Below, piece after piece: positions 45,169-57,568 of a stretch of DNA of 64,000 nucleotides. The notes under the pieces are model-generated. The model saw only the letters and a program-made list of their open reading frames with translations. It was not told the DNA's origin and did no database searches. The stretch's first letter is position 1, and each line of letters starts with the position of its first letter. The DNA lies in assembly GCA_028386065.3 (NCBI GenBank), contig JAKUCV010002185.1, forward strand, positions 112,733 through 176,732, written 5' to 3'. This DNA is from Turnera subulata (lineage: Eukaryota > Streptophyta > Magnoliopsida > Malpighiales > Passifloraceae). Both the position numbers and the translations under genes were made by a program.

Positions 45169-48100
45169 ATGTCGTTGGACAGATTTCCTCCTCTCATCTC
45201 CGCTCAGCTCCACTACCTACTCGCCCACTATCCCGACATCATCAAGGTAACCCTAAGCATTTCTATTTCTCAGTTACTTCACTTACCTATCACGACTGTT
45301 TCCCTTAAAAACACTTTTTTCATCCACCAAGCTAGGTTTCCGTCTCAATTCTACCTAACGGCTCGTTTGGCTTTGTAGGTTGAGCATACCTGGTCAGGAA
45401 GCAAGTATAATTCCGGAATCCATGATCGGTTCACATTACTCATCCCTTACTGTCTCGACTACCTGAAATGTTAGTGCTGTTCTACATCAGATAACTAGTG
45501 CTTGTTTATTTTCAGGAACTGAACTTTTTATGCTTCTGTTTTAATGGGCAGGGGATGTGCTGTACAATGTGGATTCTCCACTGGCTCCGCCAGATGTTAT
45601 ATTTGGGCCGGACGATGAGGATTTCCATCCGTTGCTTGGCCTGGACGGTGTAGGGGATTTGGTGCTGGAGAAGAGCAGCTTGTGTGATTGGAACAACCAA
45701 GATCCTAGGCGTTTGCTGGCTCTCATTGTGGAACTAAGGTTGGTGTTATCATGTCTTAAATTGTGTTGTTGATCTTGGTTGTGGAATTTGTGGTGTTGCA
45801 TGTTTTGAGTGTTGATTTCGTTTGGTTTTAGGAAAAAGTACATGGCTTACCAGAGGAATCGTGTTGGAGCAGTTGACGATGATAGATTAAAGTTTGAGAT
45901 AAGCACATTTGGTTCTAGGGAGGTAATCTTTCGCACTCAATTTGAACGGATGCTAAACATACCTCTTAGTTGCAATGCAAGCTATAACAGTAATCAGTTG
46001 ACCACTGAAGTAGACTATTTGGGCGGTCTTTAACTTGTAATTCTAGCTGTATATGTAAGTGTGCATATTACTTACTCCAGTTTCACTCAAGACTCCAGTC
46101 ACTCTGCTGCAGGGAATTGAAATGCATATGAGTTCAGGTTTTGAAAAGGTATTCTTTGAAGTAAAAACAATTTCATAAATGTTTTATTACAGTTTATTTG
46201 ATCGATATTTGTGTGACTAGTTAGGCTGGTTTTAACTATATTTTTTGGTTTCAATGCCTTTGAATTTTAGTGTAGCCAGAAGAGGTCAAATTTGCAGTGC
46301 CTTTATTGGACATGAATATCAATAAGATGGTGCTTGCTTGCCCCTGGAGATATCCACAAAAGATATATTTACAGGTTGCACGTTCTTTATCTATTCAGTT
46401 TTCTTCGCATCTGAACTTTCCCCATCTGTTCCCGTTTCTTTCTTTCCATTATTTTTGAAAATTATTTATATTTTCTTTCCTTTTCCATGGCTACAGGTGG
46501 TATATCCTGTTACTAGGAAGTATGGATCTGCTCCTTCAGCACCACGTTTGAAATTGATGTCCACTCCTGACTTAAAAGAACTATTCTCCATTGAGGATGT
46601 AAAACTTCCCCCATGGGTGGATGGAATGTAAGCTACCTACACTTTTCTTAAAATCCTAATATTCCTGAGTTGTGCTGTGTTTGCTGTGGAGATTTCTATC
46701 ACTTTTTAAAACCCTTTTTATCCTCAATGCTGTTTTAAGGTGCATGGCTGAATATCTTCCCCCTCTGGAAGAACTTCTTCAGCGGCAGGTTAGCGATTTT
46801 CTCCTCTGGTCATACTTTTTAGTTGAGTATGGTACATAAAATGGTCATATCTTTCTTTTGCGGCATAGGTCGTGGAAGCTGTTACGTCAATTGATGCTAG
46901 GAGGTGTTTTATTGAGGCTCTAGTTCCATGGTTTGGAAGGCCGTTAGAAGCTGATTCGGTTTGCATCCTGGACACTGTTTCCCTTTTGGTTCGACCTTTT
47001 TAAGTTTAAAGGCATCAATTCACCTTTCTTTCTCTTGGCAGGTTTTCTGTAGGAAAGTGTCATTTCTTGCTGCATCTGGGGTATTTACGTTCCTGGTATG
47101 GTGCCATCTTACATGCATAATGGTTATTTAGTGCAAATGTCAAAAACATTGATTGGTTTAGTTTGCAAAAATTTTGTTGTTGTAATGTAGAAATTGTTGA
47201 AGATGAATTAATGAATGATGCTGCTAAAATCCTCAGAAAAGTGTAGTAATAAATCAGCCATGTGTGTGGTCTTCTTGCCAAACTGAAAAGATTCGGAAAA
47301 TAGCATGAGCTGCATAAAGTTTTGTAAAAAATAAATATGTGTGCTCTTCTGACGTTGTAACACTAAGTTTTGGCAGACCTTTGATGTCCCCACTTGGAGT
47401 GTTTTTGCTTTATGATCTTTTTCCTTATTAATCTGCTTGAAGTGATTGCATATCATTATATGTTGCTAAATTTGAGATTCCTAAAAATTTCAGGTTCACT
47501 TTTTTCTTGGAACTCAGTTTCCAAAACAACAGCCAGTGTTGATACTTCAAAGTACTCAGGTAATGATATATCTTATTGTAGTGTCTTATAGTTCTTGTAT
47601 GATTTGGTTGTCTTTCGTTCACGTAGTTTAGTGCAAATTGCCAGTATGTGCGATGTGACAGAGATACCGGTGTTGGTAAATGTAGGAGCAGTCAAGATCA
47701 AGTCCCACTTGATTTTGAGTAGATTGCTTAGTATACTTTGTATTTGGAATCACGTCGCCTGTCTTTAAACCCCTTCTCAGTGTTGTTTTACCAGTGTGCA
47801 TGTCACATAGATCAGTGAAGCAATTAGTTATAAACTGTTTCCATCCTTTTTTTCGAAGGGCGCGCGCCCTATGCAGCAATTCTTGAAAGGAGTGCATAAA
47901 TTCTAGCTTTTCTACTGCTTAGTTGATTATTTTCATCTCTTTCCTGCATTGTCTCTAGAATCTGTTGCCCCCAGAGAAATTTAGATGAGGTTCCATTATA
48001 ATGTTATTGGATCCATTATAATCTTCGACCAAATGATTGAATCTGGTCATTGATGAGCAGATATACATCTGGTGTAGACACCAAGTGGGTTATTGGCTAT

Positions 48101-48422
48101 AGGAAACATAAGCGGTTTGCATGAATATCCTTTCACTAATGTTATAAAACTCTTGTTTTGTAGCATTTTAATATGCATGGCACACCGGTCAAGTCAACTC
48201 CATTATCAGAATATCCATGGAGCCCGAGATGGGAAGCATCACAGATGGCTGAGCGGATGTAGTAAGTGCAGTCTTCATTTAATTCTTCTGCCTGGAGATT
48301 TTGTTTATCATTTAATCTTCCCATGCGATTATTTACCTTTCAAACATATTGCCAGTGACTTCTTGGCGGACGAGTCTCACAACTTCAAAAAGTACTGCAG
48401 TGAATATCATCTTCAACAGTAA
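45169..48422 (+). CDS. BRE: BRE / BRCC45 (BRISC-BRCA1-A complex subunit)
   Basis: Thirteen exons join into 378 codons: 45169-45246, 45379-45469, 45552-45738, 45832-45922, 46113-46148, 46276-46374, 46497-46627, 46740-46788, 46869-46958, 47042-47095, 47494-47559, 48164-48261, 48356-48422. All junctions keep frame. The protein matches the BRE family: N-terminal MSLDRFPPLISAQLHYLL, then the E2-variant-like domains with FTLLIPYCLDYLKW and VLACPWRYPQKIYLQV, and the C-terminal part with VHFFLGTQFPKQQPVLILQ. BRE is a scaffold of the K63-linkage-specific deubiquitinating BRCC36 complexes; in plants BRCC45A/B are linked to DNA-damage response and recombination. UEV-like domains lack a catalytic Cys, so the role is structural. 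Length is normal for the family. Confidence 0.93.
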
Positions 48423-49734
48423 CGCCTACGCCTCGAGAGGTTTATGTTAGCTTCCATGCAGCGGTCAAGTCATCTAATGTTGGTCAACCGAAATATTTAC
48501 CATCTGAGACGAACCTGGTTCTTGTTTGTAATTAGTTCAATGTTCTTCTGTCAAAAAAAAAAAAAGTCCAATGTTCTACAACCTTTGTCAGGCCAAAATA
48601 AAAATCTTTTGTTTGGTCTGATGTGCTACATCCTTTATCGATTGTAAGCGTCACAAATTTTATAATGAAATTGTGTTGCTGATGCATGACGAGTTTCCAT
48701 TGAGGATTGAAAGCGAACTTTGATGGGAAATGAATGTAATGGGATACAACAAGGCCACTGCCATAAATGTAGGATTTATGAAAATTGAAAGGTCCTGAAG
48801 TGTTTGACTAAAGACTATTCCGGTATGCCCAAATTCAATTCCCTGCTAAATGGACAGTCATTTATAAGCAGTAGGAAGTTGCTACCACTTCAACACAGAG
48901 ACGTCGCTTTCTGCGATTACTTTTCTCTATGTCTTCATTCTTGATTTTGAATGATATAGATGGGGGTATGGCCGCCACACTGCAGAGAAGTGATCATATC
49001 CTATTGAGCGCCACAGTTAAATAAATGCAGGTTTATGACTGGAGAATTACTGGAAGATGGCATCAACCTAGAAAGTAAAAACTACTGGGCCTTTGACCAT
49101 AGAAAAGAAAAGAAATGATATAAAGACTATTGGGCCATTCCAAATCTGAAGGCCCAATTCTCAGCCAAACTTCTTCAGATTTATGTGGTTTTTACTTTTT
49201 ATTTCATCCCAATAATTAACTCCCTCACCCCTCCACCGCACCCAATAGGGGAAAGCATGATTAGAAAGAAACAAAAAAAATCCAGTAACCGCCAAAACTC
49301 CAACCCACCGTCGCCCATGTGTGCGTACATGAACCGACACAGCGAAGAAATCGCAACCCATTACAGCGCAAATATCACGGGACCCACACCCCGCCTTAAC
49401 GTGCGCACCCTCACCCTCACACCTCGCGGCAGTTACTTGCTGTCCTTACTGGCATCCTTCCCCCCCCCCCTCCCTCCCTCTCTCTCACAAAAGCATAAAA
49501 ATGAAATGACACACTTGAAAACAAAAATATCCCGCTTTCTATTTTTACCATCGTATCCTCCGATTCTCCCTCCTCGCATTCCATATTAGTAAACCCCCTC
49601 CTCTCTCCCATTCTCTCCCATCTCTCTCTCAATCCATCAATTCATTTCTCTCAACCACCAAGCCAAACAGCACCAACTCCTCCTCCTCTCTCAATCCACA
49701 CACACCGAGGGAAAACAGAGAGAAAAAAATCAAA
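48423..49734. other. intergenic: BRE 3' flank and beta-tubulin promoter/5' UTR
   Basis: No gene evident. GGGCC motifs at about 49087 and 49133-49153 resemble site II elements. Two CT-rich blocks (about 49460-49490 and 49600-49635) are typical of plant leaders of highly expressed genes. The 5' UTR probably starts within the last 200 bases. Confidence 0.45.
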
Positions 49735-52699
49735 ATGAGAGAGATCCTCCATATCCAGGGCGGTCAGTGCGGTAATCAAATCGGAGCCAAGTTCTGGGAA
49801 GTCATTTGTGATGAGCACGGAGTCGACTCTACCGGCAAGTACAAGGGAGACTCCTCCGATCTCCAGCTAGAACGCATCAATGTGTACTACAATGAGGCCT
49901 CCGGCGGCCGCTACGTCCCCCGCGCCGTCCTCATGGATCTCGAGCCCGGTACCATGGACAGCATCAGATCCGGCCCCATCGGCAACATCTTCCGCCCCGA
50001 TAACTTCGTCTTCGGCCAGTCCGGCGCCGGAAACAACTGGGCCAAGGGACACTACACCGAAGGCGCTGAGCTCATCGACTCCGTTCTCGATGTCGTCCGC
50101 AAAGAGGCCGAGAACTGCGATTGCTTGCAAGGTATATATATATCTCACTAACGAAACGTTTTTCGGTTCTGCATTTTAAGTGTTTTGAGGAAATGTTAGT
50201 ATAATCTGTTAGATCTGAAACTGGAGATTCTATTCGATAAACTTAATGCGATGGATGCCGTTAGTTGCGATTTGGAGAATGCGTGTGTTTATTGATTGTT
50301 AGTCAAATGTATGAAGCTGTTGCCTAAGCTGTTTGGCTGTACTTCTATTTGTTGATTGTTGATGCTACTACTTTATCGAGATCTCTGCTAAATGTCGTTA
50401 TTTCCGATTCAGATTTACAGATGATTAGTACTTCATTTTGCTTCTGATTCCTGCTTTTACTGTTAAATCTGGCATTTCGCAACGGCGAGTTTTACGTCGC
50501 GAAGATTAAATGCAATCTGCATCGGTTTATAGGAAGATCCATGGTTTTCATTTGTTCTTATGGTCTAGTTGTTGAAGCTGTGATATCAGTAGCGCTAATT
50601 GTGGTTGTAGATGTGATATTTGTGTCTCCGACTTGTTAGGGCTTTTATTTTCTCTGCTAGATTTGATGTGGTCTACCACTCTATTGATTAGCTGTGCGGC
50701 AATTGTGAAACTTAATTAGGGATATTCCTTCTAATAATGTAGATATCTTGGTAAGTATAGTGTTTTGTGGGCCATGCCTCCTACCACGTTGATTTTTCCC
50801 AATTGTTTGGTAGATTATAACAATACCTGTTTTTGATATGGCTGAGCTGTCTGAGTAGGGACCATTCTTTTGGTGTGGGGACATTGATCTTTTCATGTTC
50901 TATCTTTCATTCTTTTGTAGTATGTAGAGAAACAGATCTAATAATGTCTCCTTTTTGTCATATCATGAGAATGATGGCTCATCAGCATAATGCACCGACA
51001 GTCTTCAGCACATGAAAGATAGGCAGATCTCGATATCTAGACAAACAAAAAGTATATGTCATCATTAAATTGTCCATTGTCACCAAAGCATGTTCATCAT
51101 TGACGTGAACACAGATGCTTCTTTGGCCAATGCTTACTCGGTAAAGACTAGTGTGAAGATAAACCTTTTTCCACGTTTGGATAGTTCTCTTAAACAAACC
51201 TGGATGTGTATTTGAACCAATTATCATTTACCATCATAGCCATTATTTTCTGTGCACATATGATCAAATAACTCTGCATTGAATTTGTGTGATTGTTTGT
51301 CCGATGATGAAAGCTATGCTGGCTTGATGAACAAAAGGAAATAGAAGTGAACTTACAACCTAGTAATCTAGTTATAGAGTACATTATTTGATAATGCCAA
51401 CAAACTGTGAATCCACTTTTACACGTTGGAAGGTTGGCTGGACTGGTTAGTAGGAGGTTTATTTTCCTGCTGGCCACTTGATGATCATGAGTCAGTAGCT
51501 GCAATGCCATATTTCTTTGGAAGCTATGAAGCCATATCTTATTGGGCAATTGTGTTTGCATAGCCATTGAGCAGTAGTTCTGTTATGGAATTTATTTCAT
51601 CTATATTTGAATTTGAAGGTAGAAGCTCATTTGTGGTAATGTTTTGCCTTTCCAGGCTTTCAGGTATGCCACTCGCTTGGAGGAGGCACAGGTTCTGGCA
51701 TGGGAACGCTATTGATTTCAAAGATCAGAGAAGAGTACCCTGACAGAATGATGCTTACCTTCTCTGTTTTCCCCTCGCCAAAGGTCTCAGACACTGTTGT
51801 GGAGCCATACAACGCTACCCTCTCTGTGCATCAGTTGGTTGAAAATGCTGATGAGTGCATGGTTCTTGATAATGAAGCACTTTATGACATCTGCTTCCGA
51901 ACTCTAAAGCTCAGCAATCCAAGCTGTGAGTCTTAAATTGTATCAATGGTTTTTTTACATAATTGTAAACCTATGATATTAATGTTTCTAATGATTTGCT
52001 TCTGTTTGTGTTAACTTTACAGTTGGTGATCTTAATCATTTGATCTCTGCAACTATGAGTGGTGTTACATGCTGCCTGAGGTTCCCAGGCCAGCTCAACT
52101 CAGACCTTCGGAAGCTGGCTGTGAACCTGATCCCATTCCCGCGTCTTCACTTCTTCATGGTTGGTTTTGCACCACTCACATCCCGTGGGTCTCATGACTA
52201 TGTAGCCCTCACTGTCCCAGAGTTGACCCAGCAGATGTGGGATGCAAAGAACATGATGTGTGCTGCTGATCCCCGCCACGGCCGCTACTTGACTGCCTCA
52301 GCCATGTTCAGGGGCAAGATGAGCACCAAGGAAGTGGATGAACAGATGATCAACGTGCAGAACAAAAATTCTTCATATTTCGTGGAGTGGATCCCCAACA
52401 ATGTGAAATCCAGCGTCTGTGACATCCCTCCAAGAGGTCTGAGGATGGCATCTACTTTTGTGGGGAATTCAACATCAATCCAAGAGATGTTCAGGAGGGT
52501 GAGTGAGCAGTTCACAGCCATGTTCCGACGCAAGGCTTTCTTGCACTGGTACACTGGGGAAGGGATGGATGAGATGGAGTTCACAGAGGCTGAGAGCAAC
52601 ATGAATGATTTGGTGGCTGAGTATCAGCAGTACCAGGATGCAACTGCTGAGGATGAAGAGGAATATGAGCAGGAAGGGGCTGAAGAATATGAAAACTAA
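49735..52699 (+). CDS. TUB: beta-tubulin
   Basis: Three exons (49735-50131, 51656-51925, 52023-52699) give 447 codons. The full tubulin fold is present: [13 protein letters not shown] at the N-terminus, the GTP-binding glycine loop GGGTGSGMG, and the acidic C-terminal tail [14 protein letters not shown] that binds motors and microtubule-associated proteins. It heterodimerises with alpha-tubulin to form microtubules. The first four residues, MREI, are the nascent-chain tag that allows autoregulated decay of beta-tubulin mRNA when free tubulin is high (known from animals, conserved sequence). Intron 1 is 1.5 kb; intron positions are usual for plant TUB genes. The exact TUB number is not assigned. 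Confidence 0.97.
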
Positions 52700-54617
52700 G
52701 ATTCCACACAGATGACAACTACCACAGAATTGGAATCATGTGATATATGTCTTCATCCGGTGTATCTTCCTTCCAGTTATATCTGCTGCTACATTCTGGC
52801 TGTGTGGCTGTTAGTATTTCTTTCTTTGTTTTTGAAATTCTGTCCTAAAGATGAATTGTTGGTTTGTTCTTTCAAGCATTGGGATCATATGATTGATGTT
52901 TACCCGCCTAGAACTGGTAGCCGTCGATTTAAATTTGCTTCCATTGATGTTTTGTCAAAGCTACTTTTTAGTGATTGGAAGCATTTGAACTTTGAAGCGT
53001 TTGGGAAGTTAAAGTTCGCTTTGCTGTGAATTAAACCCAAATTATGAATGGGTAGTAAATGTCAAATGCAGTTTTTTTGTACAATTCCCTGGGCTTTTGC
53101 AAGTTAATCTTTTGTGAGTTTCAGATTTCATACAGAAACGAAAAACAGCGAAACTCGGTTTCCACATACCCAATACAGGGTCGTATTTCGTTGTGCCTTG
53201 GCTGTGCAAACGCCTTAGCACAAAAGGCCTTTTCTTTTGACAGGGGAATTAGTATTCTTTATTCCCTCCCTAATTGTATTTTGACACACTTACAAGCTGA
53301 TGTACAGGGAAGCATGTTTCCCAGATATTGATGATGTAAATATGTTTCGAGTAATAGGAGCCCGTGAGGCATAATCATACTTTCCCAAAAAAAGAAGGTT
53401 ATGTCGAACGAACTCTTGCTGCTCATGGCAAGGGTGTCGCTTAATAGGAGATTTTATTATTTTTCCTTTTTTTTTTATCATATATTATAATCCTTTTTTC
53501 TAAAGGTGAACGCTATTTTTGGAGGGGGAAGGTAAATGAATATTCCCTGTTATTCTTGGAGCTCTGCATTTTGTTAAATGATAGCAATCTTTAAATTTAT
53601 TTAGAAACATGGGCGGGTCTTTTCTTTTTTACTGATAAGTCTTATCTACGCGGTTAAGATAACAATTGACATTTTCAAGCCATATTAACATCGGAAAAGA
53701 TATTTGGTGTCAGCATAATCACCGGGTCCTGACTCGTGATTGAACACCTTCATTTTTTTTTATTCGTAACAACTGAACACCTTCGTCTTCCACAAGCAAA
53801 TTTATCCGAGTAGTCGAAACGGGATCGCATTAATATGCATCAAAGTTGTTTGTATCACATGAAAATTACAAAAACGTAGTGAGAAACTAAGGGTAGATGC
53901 AAATCAGCCTCTGCTTGACAAAATTTTCCTCCTATAATTCGATCGTCTAAGATCCATAGATCTTTTGTCAGATGACAGATAATGGGGTATATAAAGACCG
54001 AAAACAGAAAAATGTATATAAGACCGAAAACAGAAAATGTAGATCTTGATGCATACACACAAACCCAAACCAGAAATGTGAAAGATTGAAATGCCCTTTA
54101 TAAAACACAAAAATTGAAACGCATAATGACGAAATATATCTTTAATAAAATTGAAGCAAACATTGTAAGGGGATAAGGGCTGGGACTTCTTGATTACTTA
54201 AAAAAGAAGTAAAAGACAGCAGGCATCAGAGTCATGGAAGTATGAGTAAAACACTGCACGGACTTTTACAAATCGTGCTTCTCATAATACAGCAATAATC
54301 CTCATCATTTGCCCGTCTTCCGAAAGTTGCAATAGAAAAATAATCAAATTATTATAGAAAAATAAAAGGATAGAGTACTGTTACAGGGTAAACTAAGACA
54401 GAGGGAGTGAGAGAGAGTTAAAATATTCTTTGACCAGAGCTGGAAGCACTCAAATGACAAAAACAACAGAGATGAGGCAGCAGCGGCCAGCTCAAGGAGC
54501 AAGTTGCCTTACTCGGCTGCATCCATCCAGTATATAATAAACCCAAACCCTAAAAGGGTTAACCGTTTAACAACACACCTTAACTAGGGTTAATTGGTGT
54601 GGTCAAGGACTAATAAC
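52700..54617. other. beta-tubulin 3' UTR and intergenic
   Basis: The 3' UTR likely occupies the first few hundred bases. The rest is AT-rich with no gene. A 20-bp imperfect direct repeat (AAGACCGAAAACAGAAAA-type) occurs at about 53995 and 54020. Confidence 0.4.
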
Positions 54618-54619
54618 TA

Positions 54620-54902
54620 CTCCCTCTGATCCACAATAGATGACGCTTAAGACTTTTAATTTTGTTTCAGAATATATGACGTTTAGCAAGCATTAAATTT
54701 TTTTTTCCATATTTACCCATATTTAATTAACCAACTACTTCCTAACTACTTCCTTATTTACCCATATTTTTATTTCTTGGGAGAATAAAAAGGATAGATT
54801 AGTAATTTAAATATCAAAATTTAATGAAAATAGATCTATTTAATGCTTCCCTTAATGGGAGTGCAAATACCTTAAACGTCATCTATTGTGGATCAGAGGG
54901 AG
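54620..54902. mobile_element. Stowaway-type MITE (Tc1/mariner)
   Basis: A 283-bp AT-rich element with inverted ends CTCCCTCTGATCCACAATAG at the left and its complement at the right (ending CTATTGTGGATCAGAGGGAG). The flanks are TA dinucleotides at 54618-54619 and 54903-54904. CTCCCTC ends, TA target site and small size define Stowaway. It has no coding capacity. Confidence 0.9.
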
Positions 54903-54904
54903 TA

Positions 54905-55889
54905 CTACACTACTACTACTGTGCTACAATCAATGCCAGCTAGCCAACTTCAATTTTTCTACGGCCAAGATCTTTTCGCTGCAGATTAACCCAGAAAATT
55001 CCTATCTCCTCCTTATCGTTTACGATTCCCCGAATCCCACGCGCTCTTTTAAGTTTTACTTGCAAAGCCCAGTCTGAGGTGAGGGGTAGGGTAGGGCTTG
55101 AACTGGGCTGGGCTGGACTTGGATCAGCCTAGTTAGCAATTTAAAGCTCTATAAGGGCAGAATGGATGGGATATTCGACTTCAATTTACTAATGATTGAC
55201 CCGAGAGCATTAAAAGACTAGGAGAATGTGTGTTACGGCTCTACTAGTGTTTAGTACCATCAGATTGGACATTCTTCCATCTCCTACACATTATTAGACC
55301 AACCAACCAACCTCAAATGGGCTGAACAAACCCAAGCACAATCGTTTTGTTTTTTGTCCACGGCACCGAATTTATAACCTTCAATTGATTCAGAAGAGTG
55401 AACAGTCGCGCAGGGGAATCCAGTTCTTAAAAAATAATGATACGGCTATAAAAAGAAAGATTTTAGGCTCCGTTTGGTATTTAATGTAGCCAACTAGTAA
55501 TCATGGTAAAATGTCAACAAGCCAGACCAGCCAGAACAATATTAACCCTTTATTGCAGATATTTAGTTACCATATCACACATTATTTTGCATAAATGCTC
55601 GGGTATCATACATGATACACTCCTGTTGGAAAATATTTTAGAGATACTATTGCACATTTCAATTCAAAGCTTCCCAAATTACCAATGCTAGTGCTTTCAT
55701 AGAGTGGAAGCAAATCTACACCCACCAATTCCGCAAAAATTTCTTAATACTATTTAAACTCATTCCGTCTAACAATAACACGAGATTATCTCATTTACAA
55801 TTGATGAGGAGGACTATTAGATAGTGGGATACCCCAAAATTGGAGGGATGTTATATTATTATATACCTCTTATAATATAAGTAATAACT
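54905..55889. other. intergenic, no gene seen
   Basis: AT-rich sequence downstream of the MITE and of the neighbouring minus-strand gene. GGGCTGGGCTGG near 55105-55120 is a short simple repeat. Nothing else is identifiable. Confidence 0.4.
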
Positions 55890-57383
55890 CTATGTATCAC
55901 TGACGGGAGGACGGATACGTAATTTACTGGAGTTCTTGTCCCTGCAAATCTGGATTCTGTTCTGTCTTGCCTGAGCCTGAGCTTCCTTCTTCACCTTACT
56001 CATCATCACCATGTCCAATTGTTGTGGGGGCTGCTGCACCCAAGCCATAGCCATAACGGGCTCTGGTTTCACTACGCTTGGGTTGAAGTAAGGGACTCCA
56101 CGTGGGCCCATATTGTCCTCTCCTCCCATGGCCAAAAACCCTGTACCAGTAGTAATAGACTGCTGCAACAGGGACGACGTGGAGGCTTGGCTATTTGGGT
56201 ACGGATACAGCTTATCCCCTGTTGTCACCCTGCCAGCCGTCGGATCCATGATGAACGGTGCCTGATTGGGGTACGGCTGATGGGCTGGGTCATGATGGCC
56301 CATAGAAGAAGAAACAGACTTGACGTGTATGGCCGGTTTCAATTTGATCCCAAAACTGAGGCCTCCATGGCTGATGATTTGGTGATATTGTTGTTGTCTG
56401 TTGTTGTTCAACCCTCCACCTAGTTCGATCCTCCGTAATTTTAAGGCTGAGTTTATAGCCTGTTGCTGGTCACGGTAGGCCAATAGCTGCTCCTTTTCCT
56501 GCACAAAAATCAACTTAATGAGACATCTGTCAAAAGCACAAAAATCAATTTAACGAGACAATTAAAGTCGAGGATAAAGTAGTAGTAACAATGATTTACG
56601 AAAACATGTTAATCAACCACGGAAGTGTTGTTAATCGACAAAATCATTCGTTCCCAGAATGTTTGAGATAAAACAGGAACCTAATACTAAAACAAGAACC
56701 TTACCCTTAACAATGCTTCACGATCATTACTTGACTCCTGCAATGTTTTCTCAAGTTGTTCCTTTGACGGCTAAAACAGACCAAGAAAATTTCATTAAAA
56801 AAAATGTCCAGAAACCAAAAGGTAAACAGAGGAACTCAATTGCAGATAATAAAACCCAATCGTGGAAACAGCAGAAAAAACATTAAAACCCACAAAATAA
56901 ACAAAGGGAAAATCTAAGATTAGCCACGCAGCACAAGCAAACAAAAACGAAATAAACTAAAACCCCTTACAGGAACAAGAACCACACCTTTTTCCCATAG
57001 ACTTTCTTCCTCGGCCGCTTATTAGGGTTCTCATCACATTCACTTGGAGAGAAAGAGAAAGCGAGTGGCGTTGCAGGGCTCCCGGCCTCAGCCTTGTCGG
57101 CGGCCGTCTTTTCCGGTTCACAGACAGGGGAAACCAAAGGAACAGTACCGCCGACATCCAAGAACGCCGGGGACGAAGAAGACTCGGCCACGACGGGTCG
57201 TTGACACGCAGCGCTCAAATTTCCACCGGATCTCTTCCTCTTGACACCCCAAGAATACGAATTCTGGGAAAGAAACTCAGACCTGGTGATTAATTCCGGC
57301 AGCTCCAACAAGATATCAGCAACTTCAAGCTCCTCCGGAGTAGACATTGCATAAAGAAGAGAACGACTAGTTCTCTGCTCCAT
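55890..57383 (-). CDS. plant nuclear protein with basic region and coiled coil (bZIP-like), unknown function
   Basis: Three exons (57383-56988, 56770-56705, 56498-55890) give 356 codons. The N-terminus carries the motif STPEELEVADILLELPELI (about residues 14-32), then WGVKRKRSGG. A basic stretch NKRPRKKVYGKK (about 121-132) is a likely nuclear signal or DNA-contacting region. It is followed by a coiled-coil segment across exons 2 and 3 (about 135-180, EQLEKTLQESSNDREALLREK type). The C-terminal half is Gln/Pro/Met-rich and looks like a transcriptional-activation or flexible region. I associate the SPEELEVAEILLxLP / WG-KRxRS layout with a family of uncharacterised plant proteins, but cannot name it. 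Translation could also start at the second Met (57347). Confidence 0.78.
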
Positions 57384-57560
57384 TGTGACTCTTTCCGTTT
57401 CTTTTTTGTCTCAATTAAAGACTCTACTTTTGGTGGCTTTACGGCTGCGGTAATTATAATAAAACACAAACAGAGAGTGACAAGAAGACCAAAAGAATTG
57501 AGGGTATGCTTCTACAATAGCGGTTCAGTAGGAAAGAATGGTTCTTTCTTGGAACAAGAT

Positions 57561-57568
57561 TATATATA
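57561..57568 (-). promoter_or_regulatory. TATA box of the bZIP-like gene
   Basis: TATATATA on the coding strand, about 180 bp upstream of the first ATG. Confidence 0.5.
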
